Shown: positions 15,823 through 23,628 of the stretch, piece after piece
Layout: the number at the start of each line of letters is the position of its first letter
Position numbering within the stretch: position 1 is the first letter of the stretch
Origin: Tepidimicrobium xylanilyticum
GTDB lineage: Bacteria > Bacillota > Clostridia > Tissierellales > Tepidimicrobiaceae
Direction of reading: 5' to 3'
Assembly: GCF_900106765.1 (NCBI RefSeq)
Contig: NZ_FNNG01000004.1
Coordinates: 1-64,000 of the forward strand
DNA length: 64,000 bases
The notes under the pieces: generated by a model
Seen by the model: only the letters and a program-made list of their open reading frames with translations
The model's database searches: none
What the model was told of the DNA's origin: nothing
Made by a program: the position numbers and the translations under genes

Positions 15823-17148
15823 TTAAAATTCTTTTACCGTCTTAGTTGACCATCCAACAACCTGATCTCCACAGAACATGGAGTTGTTTTCCATTATTAT
15901 GGAACCGTCTTCCCTTACCGATGGCCCAAGAATCTCGTCTCCTGCCCAACCTCCGGCTAATCCATCCCTTGCTAAGGATTCTAGTTCGCCTAAAACCGTC
16001 TCCATAGGAGGAAGCTCTATCAATTGAGACACATCGCCACAGGATACGATGGCATCCGCCTTAGGATCTAGGGTTACCAATGGTTGTGATTTCCCATCCC
16101 TACCTGTACACTCATTGGTTAGCCCTACAGTTTTTATTCCTGCATCCTCTAAAGCAACGATACATGCTATAAAGTCTGCATCTGGATTCCCGTATCCTTC
16201 TTCTGCAACTATGGCGCTATCAGCCCCTAAAGACTTAGCCATTTGAGCTACAAATAGGGCTGCCCTTTCTTTTTGGTCTAGGGCTACATTTAAGTTGGAC
16301 ATTATAATACCTAGGAAGTTTAAGGTTTTCCCGTGCTCCTCATAAAGCCTTCTTATCATTGGGAAGTTTTGAAAATCATAGGTTGACCATTTAGATGAAC
16401 AAGGCATGAAACTACCCGAAATTACTGCTCCATCTAATATTTCGTTTGGATGCATAAAGGTTGGCAACATCCTATTGGCATCCCAGCCATAAATCAAATC
16501 ATTATAGCCTAGTTCCTCCATCTGGGATTGAGGCTGTAAAACTAACACTACAGATGGCAAATCGTTTATCTTAGCTGTACGCTTTGTAATGGGCTCTAAT
16601 TCAAAGCTTTCCACTTCCTCTGGCTCTAAATCCTTTACACAGGAGCCAATATACTCTGCCAATCTCATTCCAGCCCATCTTAAAGCCCTATTCTTCTTTT
16701 GCTGCTCCCTTTTTTCAAATTCTTCATCTGTATCAGCTACTAGTACAATATTCTTTAGCTGGGAAAAGTAGGTGTATTTTGCTCCTTCACCACTCATATC
16801 TATAAGGCCATCCTGGAAGCCGCCCCAATGTTTTCCTACAACTAATACGCTGCAATCCTTAAGGGCTAAGGTTCTGCCATTACCTGCTTGCATCAATTCT
16901 CCTGTTACACCAGGGAATACTGGGCCTCCGCCAACCCTAAATCTCGGCTCTATTGCTTCCTTCACTGGTACCAACCTAACCTTATCACCTGGTTTTACTA
17001 TATACAGGTCTGCTTCGGTAATATGTTCATCCTGTCTAACTACTTCCAGGGCCTCCTCTTTATTAATGGTTAATATCCCATTAGAATAGGAGGTCTTGTC
17101 CCCAAAAACTATATCCTTGACGTAAAAGTTACCTAATTCCAGTTTCAT
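15823..17148 (-). CDS. grdI: Pyruvoyl-type proprotein subunit of reductase component B (GrdE/GrdI family)
   Basis: A 441-residue GrdE/GrdI/GrdG proprotein. In the family it is cleaved at a conserved cysteine, which becomes a pyruvoyl group that binds the amine substrate as a Schiff base; the SGSFMPCSSKWSTYDFQ stretch near residues 244-260 carries the likely cysteine (about C250). Also seen are VGGGPVFPGVTGE near 72 and NPDADFIAC near 325. I use ATG 17148: GAGGAG lies nine bases upstream; a TTG 18 bases earlier is overlapped by that site. It lies between grdA and the selenoprotein B gene, 12 bases from the latter. Substrate type (betaine, sarcosine or glycine) follows the grdH assignment. Confidence 0.9.
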   Translation of the reverse strand: MKLELGNFYVKDIVFGDKTSYSNGILTINKEEALEVVRQDEHITEADLYIVKPGDKVRLVPVKEAIEPRFRVGGGPVFPGVTGELMQAGNGRTLALKDCSVLVVGKHWGGFQDGLIDMSGEGAKYTYFSQLKNIVLVADTDEEFEKREQQKKNRALRWAGMRLAEYIGSCVKDLEPEEVESFELEPITKRTAKINDLPSVVLVLQPQSQMEELGYNDLIYGWDANRMLPTFMHPNEILDGAVISGSFMPCSSKWSTYDFQNFPMIRRLYEEHGKTLNFLGIIMSNLNVALDQKERAALFVAQMAKSLGADSAIVAEEGYGNPDADFIACIVALEDAGIKTVGLTNECTGRDGKSQPLVTLDPKADAIVSCGDVSQLIELPPMETVLGELESLARDGLAGGWAGDEILGPSVREDGSIIMENNSMFCGDQVVGWSTKTVKEF

Positions 17149-17172
17149 CCCTTCCACTCCTCTCAAGTGATT

Positions 17173-17652
17173 TTAGTCTTTAAACTTGCAGTATTCTTCC
17201 CTAATAGCTTTTACTTCCTCTATTATTTCATCAACATTTAGTACCATTTCCATCATGCCAACTTGCTCATCATAAACATCTGGATCTACTGCTTCCTTAA
17301 ACTCTGGTTCTACTGGATGATAAACTCTAAGTCCTAACTGGACTCCTGCCAATGGACCTGCAAAAGTTGGGTCTCCTGCTGTAACCGTTTCAGCTGCTAA
17401 ACCAGCTGCTTCAGCTTCAGCTCCACCGATTATTACGATTATGTTTTCTGCACCGTATTTTTCAGTTAAATCTTTAACCCTCTTTTGATTTTCCAAGTCC
17501 ATGGCTCCTGCAGCCGTTCAGACAAAGCACTCGGTAGATGAGAACACTACTTCAGCTTCTGTAGTCTTTACACACTCTTCGATGGCTGGCCCTGGGATGC
17601 CATCTCTATCGCCTATGATGATAACCTTTTTACTGGCATCAAATAATGACAT
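17173..17652 (-). CDS. grdA: Glycine/sarcosine/betaine reductase selenoprotein A (UGA = Sec at codon 45)
   Basis: The 159-residue selenoprotein that takes the carboxymethyl group from component B as a Se-carboxymethyl adduct and hands it to component C. The start is ATG 17652 with GGAAGTG six bases upstream. Translation runs [20 protein letters not shown], then [19 protein letters not shown] with the TGA at 17518-17520, and ends normally at 17173. The CxxU-type redox motif (C42, V44, U45) is intact. Just after the UGA, GGCT and AGCC can form a short stem. It is the first gene of the operon. No thioredoxin genes or grdC/grdD lie nearby, so these must be elsewhere. Confidence 0.95.
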
Positions 17653-17689
17653 ATTTTCACTTCCTTTCATTTAGTTAATTGTTATAACT

Positions 17690-17745
17690 AGTATAGCCTA
17701 TCTTATAGATATTATTTATGGAAAATAATATCTATATCTATAAGA
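17690..17745 (-). promoter_or_regulatory. grd promoter region with imperfect palindrome (operator candidate)
   Basis: TATACT at 17690-17695 is a good -10 element for grdA. Directly upstream, at 17701-17745, TCTTATAGATATTATTT is mirrored in the other direction; the second arm carries an additional AGATAT step. The palindrome covers the -35 position, where no good hexamer is seen. A binding protein here, for example the divergent TetR product, would control the operon. Confidence 0.6.
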
Positions 17746-17764
17746 TTTATTAATTTCATCATAT

Positions 17765-17797
17765 CATAATCGTGGTTATATTACAATCATGATTATG
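17765..17797. promoter_or_regulatory. 33-bp near-perfect palindrome upstream of tetR (operator candidate)
   Basis: CATAATC at 17765 and GATTATG ending at 17797 bound a palindrome in which 13 of 16 base pairs of each arm match. It lies ten bases before the -35 hexamer of the TetR gene. TetR proteins often bind such sites next to their own gene. Confidence 0.6.
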
Positions 17798-17806
17798 TCA
17801 TTTTTA

Positions 17807-17835
17807 TTGTTTAATTTTAAAAATTGTGATATCAT
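17807..17835 (+). promoter_or_regulatory. Sigma-A promoter of the TetR-family gene
   Basis: TTGTTT and TATCAT are separated by exactly 17 bases, 47 bases before the chosen ATG. It is divergent to the grd promoter. Confidence 0.5.
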
Positions 17836-17881
17836 AAAGAAAAAATTGGATTGCAATATAGTGATTGAAAGGGATCTGTGT

Positions 17882-18541
17882 ATGGAAAAAAAGTTATTGA
17901 GAAAAAAAAGGATGATGACATATTTTATTGATGCTGCTGCCCAAATAATAAGGGAAGAGGGCATCGATAAGGTTACAATAAGAAAAGTAGCCGATATAGC
18001 CGGCTTTAATAGCGCTACCCTATATAATTATTTTGAAAATCTGGATCATTTAATATTATTCGCTGCCATGCGTTACATAAAGGATTATGCTGCCGCCTTA
18101 CCTGAATACTTAAAGGATGCTAACAATGCCTTGGATAGGTTTTTAAGAGTATGGGAATGCTTTTGCCACTTCTCCTTCAAGGATCCAGAAATATACCACG
18201 CTATCTTTTTTGCAGATTTAGACAAGGATCTGGAAGATTATGTAGCCGAATATTATAAGCTATTTCCCGAAGAATTAATAGTTGAAAACCATGGCATTTC
18301 AACCATGCTTTTAAAACACAATATATTTGAAAGGGGAATGACTACTGTAAAAGAATGTGTTAAAGAAGGCTTTATTAGAGAAGAAGATGCTGAAGATTTA
18401 AATGAAATGACCATGTTCATCTATGAAAGCATATTATTAAAAGTTATAAGAAATAAAATGGAATATGATGATGCCAATGCAAAATGCATCAAGTATATAA
18501 AACGTATTACCAACTCCTTTCTTATAGAAGATAAAAGATAG
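17882..18541 (+). CDS. TetR/AcrR-family transcriptional regulator
   Basis: A 219-residue regulator. The N-terminal helix-turn-helix is typical: IIREEGIDKVTIRKVADIAG near 23-42, then SATLYNYFENLDHLI. The remainder is a helical ligand-binding domain with no recognised family label. I use ATG 17882, with AAAGGGA seven bases upstream; the open frame extends to 17789 but that start lies in the promoter and palindrome. It is transcribed away from grdA, and two palindromes lie between. The likely role is control of the grd operon and of itself in response to betaine, an amino acid or a redox product; the ligand is unknown. Confidence 0.87.
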   Translation: MEKKLLRKKRMMTYFIDAAAQIIREEGIDKVTIRKVADIAGFNSATLYNYFENLDHLILFAAMRYIKDYAAALPEYLKDANNALDRFLRVWECFCHFSFKDPEIYHAIFFADLDKDLEDYVAEYYKLFPEELIVENHGISTMLLKHNIFERGMTTVKECVKEGFIREEDAEDLNEMTMFIYESILLKVIRNKMEYDDANAKCIKYIKRITNSFLIEDKR

Positions 18542-18554
18542 TAAATATAAATCA

Positions 18555-18581
18555 AGCAGGGTGCTTTACAACCACCCTGCT
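18555..18581. terminator. Hairpin between the convergent tetR and M20 peptidase genes
   Basis: AGCAGGGTG pairs with CACCCTGCT around a nine-base loop. No T run follows closely on either side, so it is a weak or shared terminator. Confidence 0.5.
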
Positions 18582-18608
18582 CCATTAATGTGCTAATTAT
18601 CTTTCCCC

Positions 18609-19802
18609 TTAGCCTCTATTGTTATTTACATAATCTATACCTTTTAAAACCATATTGCTCATAACTGTTGAGCCAATAATAAGTGCCCTTTCATCTCCAT
18701 CAAATCTAGGGCTATGCCAAACATAATTCATATCCCTTTCTTCATTGCCTACCCCTAACCAGAAAAAGAATCCTGGAATCTTCTCAGTGAAAAGAGCAAA
18801 ATCTTCTCCACCCATAGAAGGTATCGGTTCTACTATCCCTTCTTCTCCTACTATTTCCTTAGCAGCATCATAAGCTAATTTGGTCAGCTCTTCGCTATTG
18901 AAAATAGCTGGTAATTCAAATATATAATCCAATTCCACATCTACCTTATAAGCTCTGGCAGTATTCTCTAGTACTTCCTTTATTCGTTCTGGGAGCATTT
19001 GTCTCGTTTCTGGAAGGAAACTTCTGACAGTACCTGTCATTTCCACAATTTCAGGAATAACATTATTTGTTGTTCCTGAATTAATCGTTCCTAAGGATAT
19101 GACTGCCGAATCTAAAGGACTAACATTTCTACTCACTATAGTTTGCAAATTCATTATAATGGCTGAAGCAGCTACAATAGGATCGCTTGTAGCATGAGGT
19201 AGTGCACCATGCCCCCCTCTCCCTTTAACCCTTATCTTTATAGTATCAACAGCGGCCATTAAACCTCCTTTTTTAATGGCAATTTTCCCCCAGGGTATCT
19301 CAGGGTTATTATGTAAACCAAAAATTAAATCTGCTTTTATATCCGTAAAAAGCCCCTTTTCCAACATTAATTTTGCACCCTTGTTTACTTCCTCTGCTGG
19401 TTGAAAAACAAACATTACATTTCCCTTCAATTTGTCCCTTATGCTAGATAAGATTAGAGCAGCGCCTATTAAAGTAGTTGCATGTATATCGTGACCACAA
19501 GCATGCATTACTCCATCTATTCTAGACTTATAGGGCACATCGCTTAATTCCTGAATTGGAAGAGCATCAATATCTCCTCTGAGTGCAATGGTGGGGCCAC
19601 TTTCAGCTCCCCTCAATAAACCTATTACTCCCGTTTCCATTCCTATATCGATTATTTCTATGCCTAGAGAAGTTAGCTTCTCCTTAATTTTTTCAGTAGT
19701 CCTATACTCCTTTAAACTTAACTCTGGATACATATGAAGATCCCTTCTAAAATTTATTAATTCTTCTTCGTATAATTCCTTTATTTTTTCTAGTTCAAAC
19801 AT
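18609..19802 (-). CDS. M20 family amidohydrolase (N-acyl amino acid / hippurate hydrolase type)
   Basis: About 397 residues of the M20D aminoacylase family, which removes acyl groups from amino acids or cleaves small peptides. Metal and catalytic motifs: LHMYPELSLKE near 22, LRGDIDALPIQE near 75, HACGHDIH near 100, QPAEEVNKGA near 135 with the general base glutamate pair, and GGEDFA near 355. I use ATG 19802 with GGAGGG seven bases upstream; the frame extends to 19895 without homologous sequence. It follows a leader with a strong hairpin-plus-T-run, so expression may be controlled by attenuation. Genomic setting beside amino acid uptake and reduction genes suggests peptide or acyl-amino-acid use. 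Confidence 0.9.
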   Translation of the reverse strand: MFELEKIKELYEEELINFRRDLHMYPELSLKEYRTTEKIKEKLTSLGIEIIDIGMETGVIGLLRGAESGPTIALRGDIDALPIQELSDVPYKSRIDGVMHACGHDIHATTLIGAALILSSIRDKLKGNVMFVFQPAEEVNKGAKLMLEKGLFTDIKADLIFGLHNNPEIPWGKIAIKKGGLMAAVDTIKIRVKGRGGHGALPHATSDPIVAASAIIMNLQTIVSRNVSPLDSAVISLGTINSGTTNNVIPEIVEMTGTVRSFLPETRQMLPERIKEVLENTARAYKVDVELDYIFELPAIFNSEELTKLAYDAAKEIVGEEGIVEPIPSMGGEDFALFTEKIPGFFFWLGVGNEERDMNYVWHSPRFDGDERALIIGSTVMSNMVLKGIDYVNNNRG

Positions 19803-19928
19803 ATAAGGCCCTCCTTTTACTTCTTTTACTGATTTATAAAACCTTTTCCTCATCAGTATTATGGTCGTAGCAATAATCTTTATCATGATATCCACAAAAA
19901 TATATACCTAAACATTGGGATATTTTAC

Positions 19929-20040
19929 CAAAAAAACAGTAGCCTAGGCTACTGATTAATTCCTTGGGCTACAACCGTTATAAACTTAAAGGTAGAATAG
20001 GAATGGTTTATCGTTAGGTTCTTGTTTGTAAAAGTTTATA
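19929..20040 (-). promoter_or_regulatory. Structured leader with attenuator-like terminator before the M20 gene
   Basis: On the minus strand TATAAACTT (20032-20040) pairs with AAGTTTATA (19979-19987), closing a domain of about 62 bases. It is followed by the perfect 18-base palindrome CAGTAGCCTAGGCTACTG (19937-19954) and seven T. An upstream GTAGCC (near 19970) could pair with GGCTAC of the palindrome and so disrupt the terminator. The M20 gene begins 127 bases further. I do not recognise a known riboswitch class, and no T-box sequence is seen. It could instead be a second terminator for the liv operon. Confidence 0.5.
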
Positions 20041-20136
20041 TATTATAATCTCAACTCGTGTCTTTATATTATATCATACAAAACATCTAAACAGGTATAA
20101 ATAATTTAAGTTCTAATTATATGTGCTAAATTTCCA

Positions 20137-20162
20137 TAAAAAAAAGGTAGCATGTTGCTACC
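20137..20162 (-). terminator. Terminator of the liv operon
   Basis: GGTAGC and GCTACC form a stem with a five-base loop, followed by eight T on the minus strand. It lies 15 bases beyond the livF stop. Confidence 0.88.
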
Positions 20163-20176
20163 TCTACATAGTGATC

Positions 20177-20887
20177 TTATCTAGCTTCTCCTAAATATGC
20201 TTCCTGTACCCGGCTATCGTTAAGAAGCTCTTGTCCAGTTCCTTCTAGTTTTAGTTCTCCTGTTTCCAGTACATATCCATAATGAGCAATTTCTAAGGCT
20301 TTTTTAGCATTTTGCTCAACTAACAGTATGGTATTTCCTTGTTCGTTTATAGTCTTTATAATATCGAATATCTCTTTTACTAAAATAGGGGCTAATCCTA
20401 AAGAGGGTTCGTCCATCATAAGGACCTTTGGTTTAATCATCAAGGCCCTCCCAACGGCCAGCATCTGCTGTTCCCCTCCCGATAGGGTTCCAGCCTTCTG
20501 CCAATGCCTTTCCTTTAGCCTAGGAAATATCTCATATACCTGTGCCATATTATTCTTAATGGCTTCCTTATCGTTAATGGTATATGCCCCTAATATTAGA
20601 TTTTCTTCCACTGTTAGATTGGGAAATACATGCCTTCCCTCCGGCACTAGAACGATTCCCTTTTTAACTATATCAACGGTAGAAAGGTCAGTTATATTCT
20701 CATCGTTATACTTCACAGTTCCTTCCCCCTTCTTTACAAGGCCCATTATGGCTCTTAAGGTTGAAGATTTCCCAGCACCATTGGCTCCAATTAAAGTTAC
20801 TATCTTATTATCCTCAATGGTTAAGTTTATTCCCCTTACAGCCTTTATACCACCATAATTAATGTGTAGGTTGTTAATCTTAAGCAT
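20177..20887 (-). CDS. livF: Branched-chain amino acid ABC transporter ATPase LivF
   Basis: A 236-residue ABC ATPase of the LivF family. Walker A GANGAGKSS is near residue 35, the signature LSGGEQQML near 136 and Walker B VLMMDEPSLGLAP near 155, the last being typical for LivF. It begins immediately after the livG stop (TAGATG junction), so the two are coupled. It is the last gene of the livKHMGF operon and forms a heterodimer with LivG to drive uptake of branched-chain or related amino acids. Confidence 0.95.
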   Translation of the reverse strand: MLKINNLHINYGGIKAVRGINLTIEDNKIVTLIGANGAGKSSTLRAIMGLVKKGEGTVKYNDENITDLSTVDIVKKGIVLVPEGRHVFPNLTVEENLILGAYTINDKEAIKNNMAQVYEIFPRLKERHWQKAGTLSGGEQQMLAVGRALMIKPKVLMMDEPSLGLAPILVKEIFDIIKTINEQGNTILLVEQNAKKALEIAHYGYVLETGELKLEGTGQELLNDSRVQEAYLGEAR

Positions 20888-21655
20888 CTATTCCACCCCC
20901 AAATAAGCTTCTATAACCCTTTGGTTGCTTTGAATGGCCTCTGGGTCTCCTTGAGCAATGAGTACCCCATGGTCTAATACCAATATTTCTTCGCATGTTC
21001 CCATCACAACATCCATATGATGTTCGATTAGAAATACGGTCAAATCAAACTCCTCTTTGATATTCAATATAAATTCCATTAGCTCATTGCTCTCTTGAGG
21101 GTTCATTCCTGCTGCTGGTTCATCTAACAATAGTAACTTTGGTTCAGTAGCCAAGGCTCTGGCAATTTCCAACCTTCTCTGTTTACCATAGGGAAGGGAA
21201 TGAGCTTTCTCATCCTTTTCCTCCAAAAGTCCTACCCTATCCAATAGATAGAGGGATTTTTCCAGCATTTCCTTTTCCTCTTTTTTATAGCTTGGAATTC
21301 TAAAGATCGATGAAAAGACATTGGATTTAATTCTCAAATGGTTAGCAATGAATACATTGTCCAATACAGACATATCCTTAAAAAGCCTTATATTTTGGAA
21401 TGTCCTACATATTCCAAGCTTTGCAATTTCATCAGGCCTAATTCCAGTTATATCATGTTCTTTCCCATTTGCATTGAACTTAATCTGCCCTTCTGTTGGT
21501 TTATATACACCAGTAATTACATTAAATATGGTAGTCTTTCCTGCCCCATTTGGACCAATTAGACCAACTATCTGCCCCTTTTTAATATGGGCGTTAAATT
21601 TATTTGCAGCTATAACTCCGCCGAACCTCATGGTCATATCTTCTATTTTAAGCAT
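20888..21655 (-). CDS. livG: Branched-chain amino acid ABC transporter ATPase LivG
   Basis: A 255-residue ABC ATPase of the LivG family. Walker A GPNGAGKTT is near residue 35, the LPYGKQRRLEIARAL signature near 153 and Walker B LLLLDEPAAGMNP near 175, the AAGMNP ending being characteristic of LivG. The C-terminal IEHHMDVVM contains the switch histidine. It lies between livM and livF. The ribosome site GGATGTGA before ATG 21655 is modest, suggesting coupling with livM, which ends 18 bases upstream. Confidence 0.95.
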   Translation of the reverse strand: MLKIEDMTMRFGGVIAANKFNAHIKKGQIVGLIGPNGAGKTTIFNVITGVYKPTEGQIKFNANGKEHDITGIRPDEIAKLGICRTFQNIRLFKDMSVLDNVFIANHLRIKSNVFSSIFRIPSYKKEEKEMLEKSLYLLDRVGLLEEKDEKAHSLPYGKQRRLEIARALATEPKLLLLDEPAAGMNPQESNELMEFILNIKEEFDLTVFLIEHHMDVVMGTCEEILVLDHGVLIAQGDPEAIQSNQRVIEAYLGVE

Positions 21656-21673
21656 AGGCTATTCACATCCTTC

Positions 21674-22687
21674 TTAGTTTTCCTTCAATAATCTGTCCTT
21701 CCTAAATATTACCACCAGCATAAGGATTATTGCAAAGATAACCATTCTCATACCTGGGATCCCTGGTAATCTAATAAAGCCTAAATTAATGGAGCTGTCC
21801 AAGAATCTCAGCAATTCCATAGCAGCAGTAACAACTATTGCTGAAATCACAGTACCGTTAATATTCCCTAATCCACCTAATACCATTATTAGGATTATAT
21901 TAAAGGTTAAGGTAATCCTAAACATATTAGGGTCTATGGTCCCCAAATGGACTGCCATAAGGCCGCCTCCAATCCCTGCTAAAAAGGAGCTAAATGTAAA
22001 GCTCATGACCTTATGCTTAAACAAATTTATCCCCATGGACCTAGCTGCTATTTCATCTTCCTTTATGGCTTTGAAAGCTTTACCATAGCTTCCTTCCGTT
22101 AAATATACCATAAATAGCAGTGTTAAAAAGGCTATAATCCAGCTCCATAATATACTGCTGTATTTTGGAATAGCTTTTAATCCCAAGGCTCCATTAGTTA
22201 AAGATTGGGTATTAGTGAACACTACCCTTATGATTTCAGCAAATCCCAGAGTAGCAATAGCCAAATAGTCATCGGTAAGCCTTAAAACTGGTGCTCCAAT
22301 TAGAAAACCAAATAAAGCTGCAATTATGCCTCCCATTAACAGAGCAGGTAAAAAACTCCACTGAACATCTGCTAAAAAGGGTACTATTGGCTCTAAAAAG
22401 AAATTCATAGCCTTATTCTCTGGAGTTATGGTTAAAATGGCAACTGTATATGCACCAACAGCCATAAAGCCAGCATGTCCCAATGAGAAAAGACCTGTAA
22501 ATCCATTTATAAGCTGCATACTAAGTCCTAATGTTACATAGACGCCACAGAGATTAGCAATGGTCCTAATATGGTCATTTGCAAAAAAGTTTACTATAAG
22601 GCACAATATAAATAAAACCCCAATTAAGATCAAAGTCTTCTTATCCAATACCTTTCTATCTTCAACTATCAATCTTTTTTCAGCCAT
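21674..22687 (-). CDS. livM: Branched-chain amino acid ABC transporter permease LivM
   Basis: A 337-residue permease with eight or more membrane segments, LivM family. GLFSLGHAGFMAVGAY near 68 and LTDDYLAIATLGFAEI near 155 are conserved, and EDEIAARSMGINLFKHK near 218 is the coupling loop to the ATPases. The start ATG 22687 lies three bases after the livH stop, with GGAGAAGGTG inside the end of livH. It pairs with LivH to form the channel. Confidence 0.95.
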   Translation of the reverse strand: MAEKRLIVEDRKVLDKKTLILIGVLFILCLIVNFFANDHIRTIANLCGVYVTLGLSMQLINGFTGLFSLGHAGFMAVGAYTVAILTITPENKAMNFFLEPIVPFLADVQWSFLPALLMGGIIAALFGFLIGAPVLRLTDDYLAIATLGFAEIIRVVFTNTQSLTNGALGLKAIPKYSSILWSWIIAFLTLLFMVYLTEGSYGKAFKAIKEDEIAARSMGINLFKHKVMSFTFSSFLAGIGGGLMAVHLGTIDPNMFRITLTFNIILIMVLGGLGNINGTVISAIVVTAAMELLRFLDSSINLGFIRLPGIPGMRMVIFAIILMLVVIFRKDRLLKEN

Positions 22688-22690
22688 AGC

Positions 22691-23590
22691 TTACACCTTC
22701 TCCGTAGTTTTTTCTCCCAGCAAGCCTGTTGGTTTAGCAAGGAGTATTATAATCAGAAGAATAAAAGCAAAAGCATCCCTATATCCAGTTAGTCCGGGAA
22801 GAAATGCAACCAACATTATTTCTCCTAGCCCAAGTATGAAGCCACCTAGAACTGCTCCTGCAATATTCCCGATTCCACCTATTACAGCCGCTATAAAACA
22901 CTTAATTCCCGGCATAGAACCCATTAATGGCATTAGCTGAGGATACTTGATACCCCACATAATACCCCCTACTGCAGCTAAAAAAGAACCAATAAAAAAA
23001 GTAGTGGATATTATCTTGTTAACATCTATTCCCATTAATCTGGCAGCATCATAATCCTTAGAAAGGGCTCTCATGGCCATACCGGTTTTTGTCTTATTTA
23101 TAATATAGGTTAATCCAATTAATAAACCTATGGTTATGGCGGGAATTATAAAAGTTACTAAGTTTATTGATACTCCTCCTATATTGATTATTTTGTTCAG
23201 TATTGAAGGGATAGGGAAGGCCTTTGGCCTTCCGCCAAAAACTACTGTTGCAAAGTTCTGAAGGAAGAATGAAGCTCCTATAGCAGATATTAAAACAGTA
23301 ATTCTCTGTGCATCCCTCAATGGTTTATATGCTATTTTTTCAAGGAGGAAACCAATCATACCTGTTATAACCGCAGCTAATATAAACGCAATATACCATG
23401 GCATGGGTGTATATACTATGGCATAGTAGGTTAGATAAGCTCCAAGCATAAATATATCTCCATGGGCAAAGTTAATAAGCCTTAATATCCCATATACCAT
23501 AGTATATCCTATGGCAATTAGTGCATATAAACTGCCTAGCGAAACTCCATTGGCCAAGTGCTGCATAAATTCCATGAAGCTCATACTCAT
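22691..23590 (-). CDS. livH: Branched-chain amino acid ABC transporter permease LivH
   Basis: A 299-residue permease of the LivH family. ANGVSLGSLYALIAIGYTM near the N-terminus and RLINFAHGDIFMLGAY near 40 are family marks; the coupling loop SKDYDAARLMGIDVNK is near 185. Eight membrane segments are visible. ATG 23590 has AAGGGGGA seven to eight bases upstream. It follows livK by 38 bases in one operon. Confidence 0.95.
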   Translation of the reverse strand: MSMSFMEFMQHLANGVSLGSLYALIAIGYTMVYGILRLINFAHGDIFMLGAYLTYYAIVYTPMPWYIAFILAAVITGMIGFLLEKIAYKPLRDAQRITVLISAIGASFFLQNFATVVFGGRPKAFPIPSILNKIINIGGVSINLVTFIIPAITIGLLIGLTYIINKTKTGMAMRALSKDYDAARLMGIDVNKIISTTFFIGSFLAAVGGIMWGIKYPQLMPLMGSMPGIKCFIAAVIGGIGNIAGAVLGGFILGLGEIMLVAFLPGLTGYRDAFAFILLIIILLAKPTGLLGEKTTEKV

Positions 23591-23628
23591 ATTTAGTCCC
23601 CCTTATAATCTTTAGCTTTCCTAGATTC

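Noticed and set aside
17518-17520. TGA as a disabling stop in grdA
   Set aside because: The CxxU context and both flanks match GrdA; it is a recoded codon.
17776-17964. Minus-strand 62-codon frame opposite tetR
   Set aside because: It overlaps the tetR promoter and coding start and shows no homology or ribosome site.
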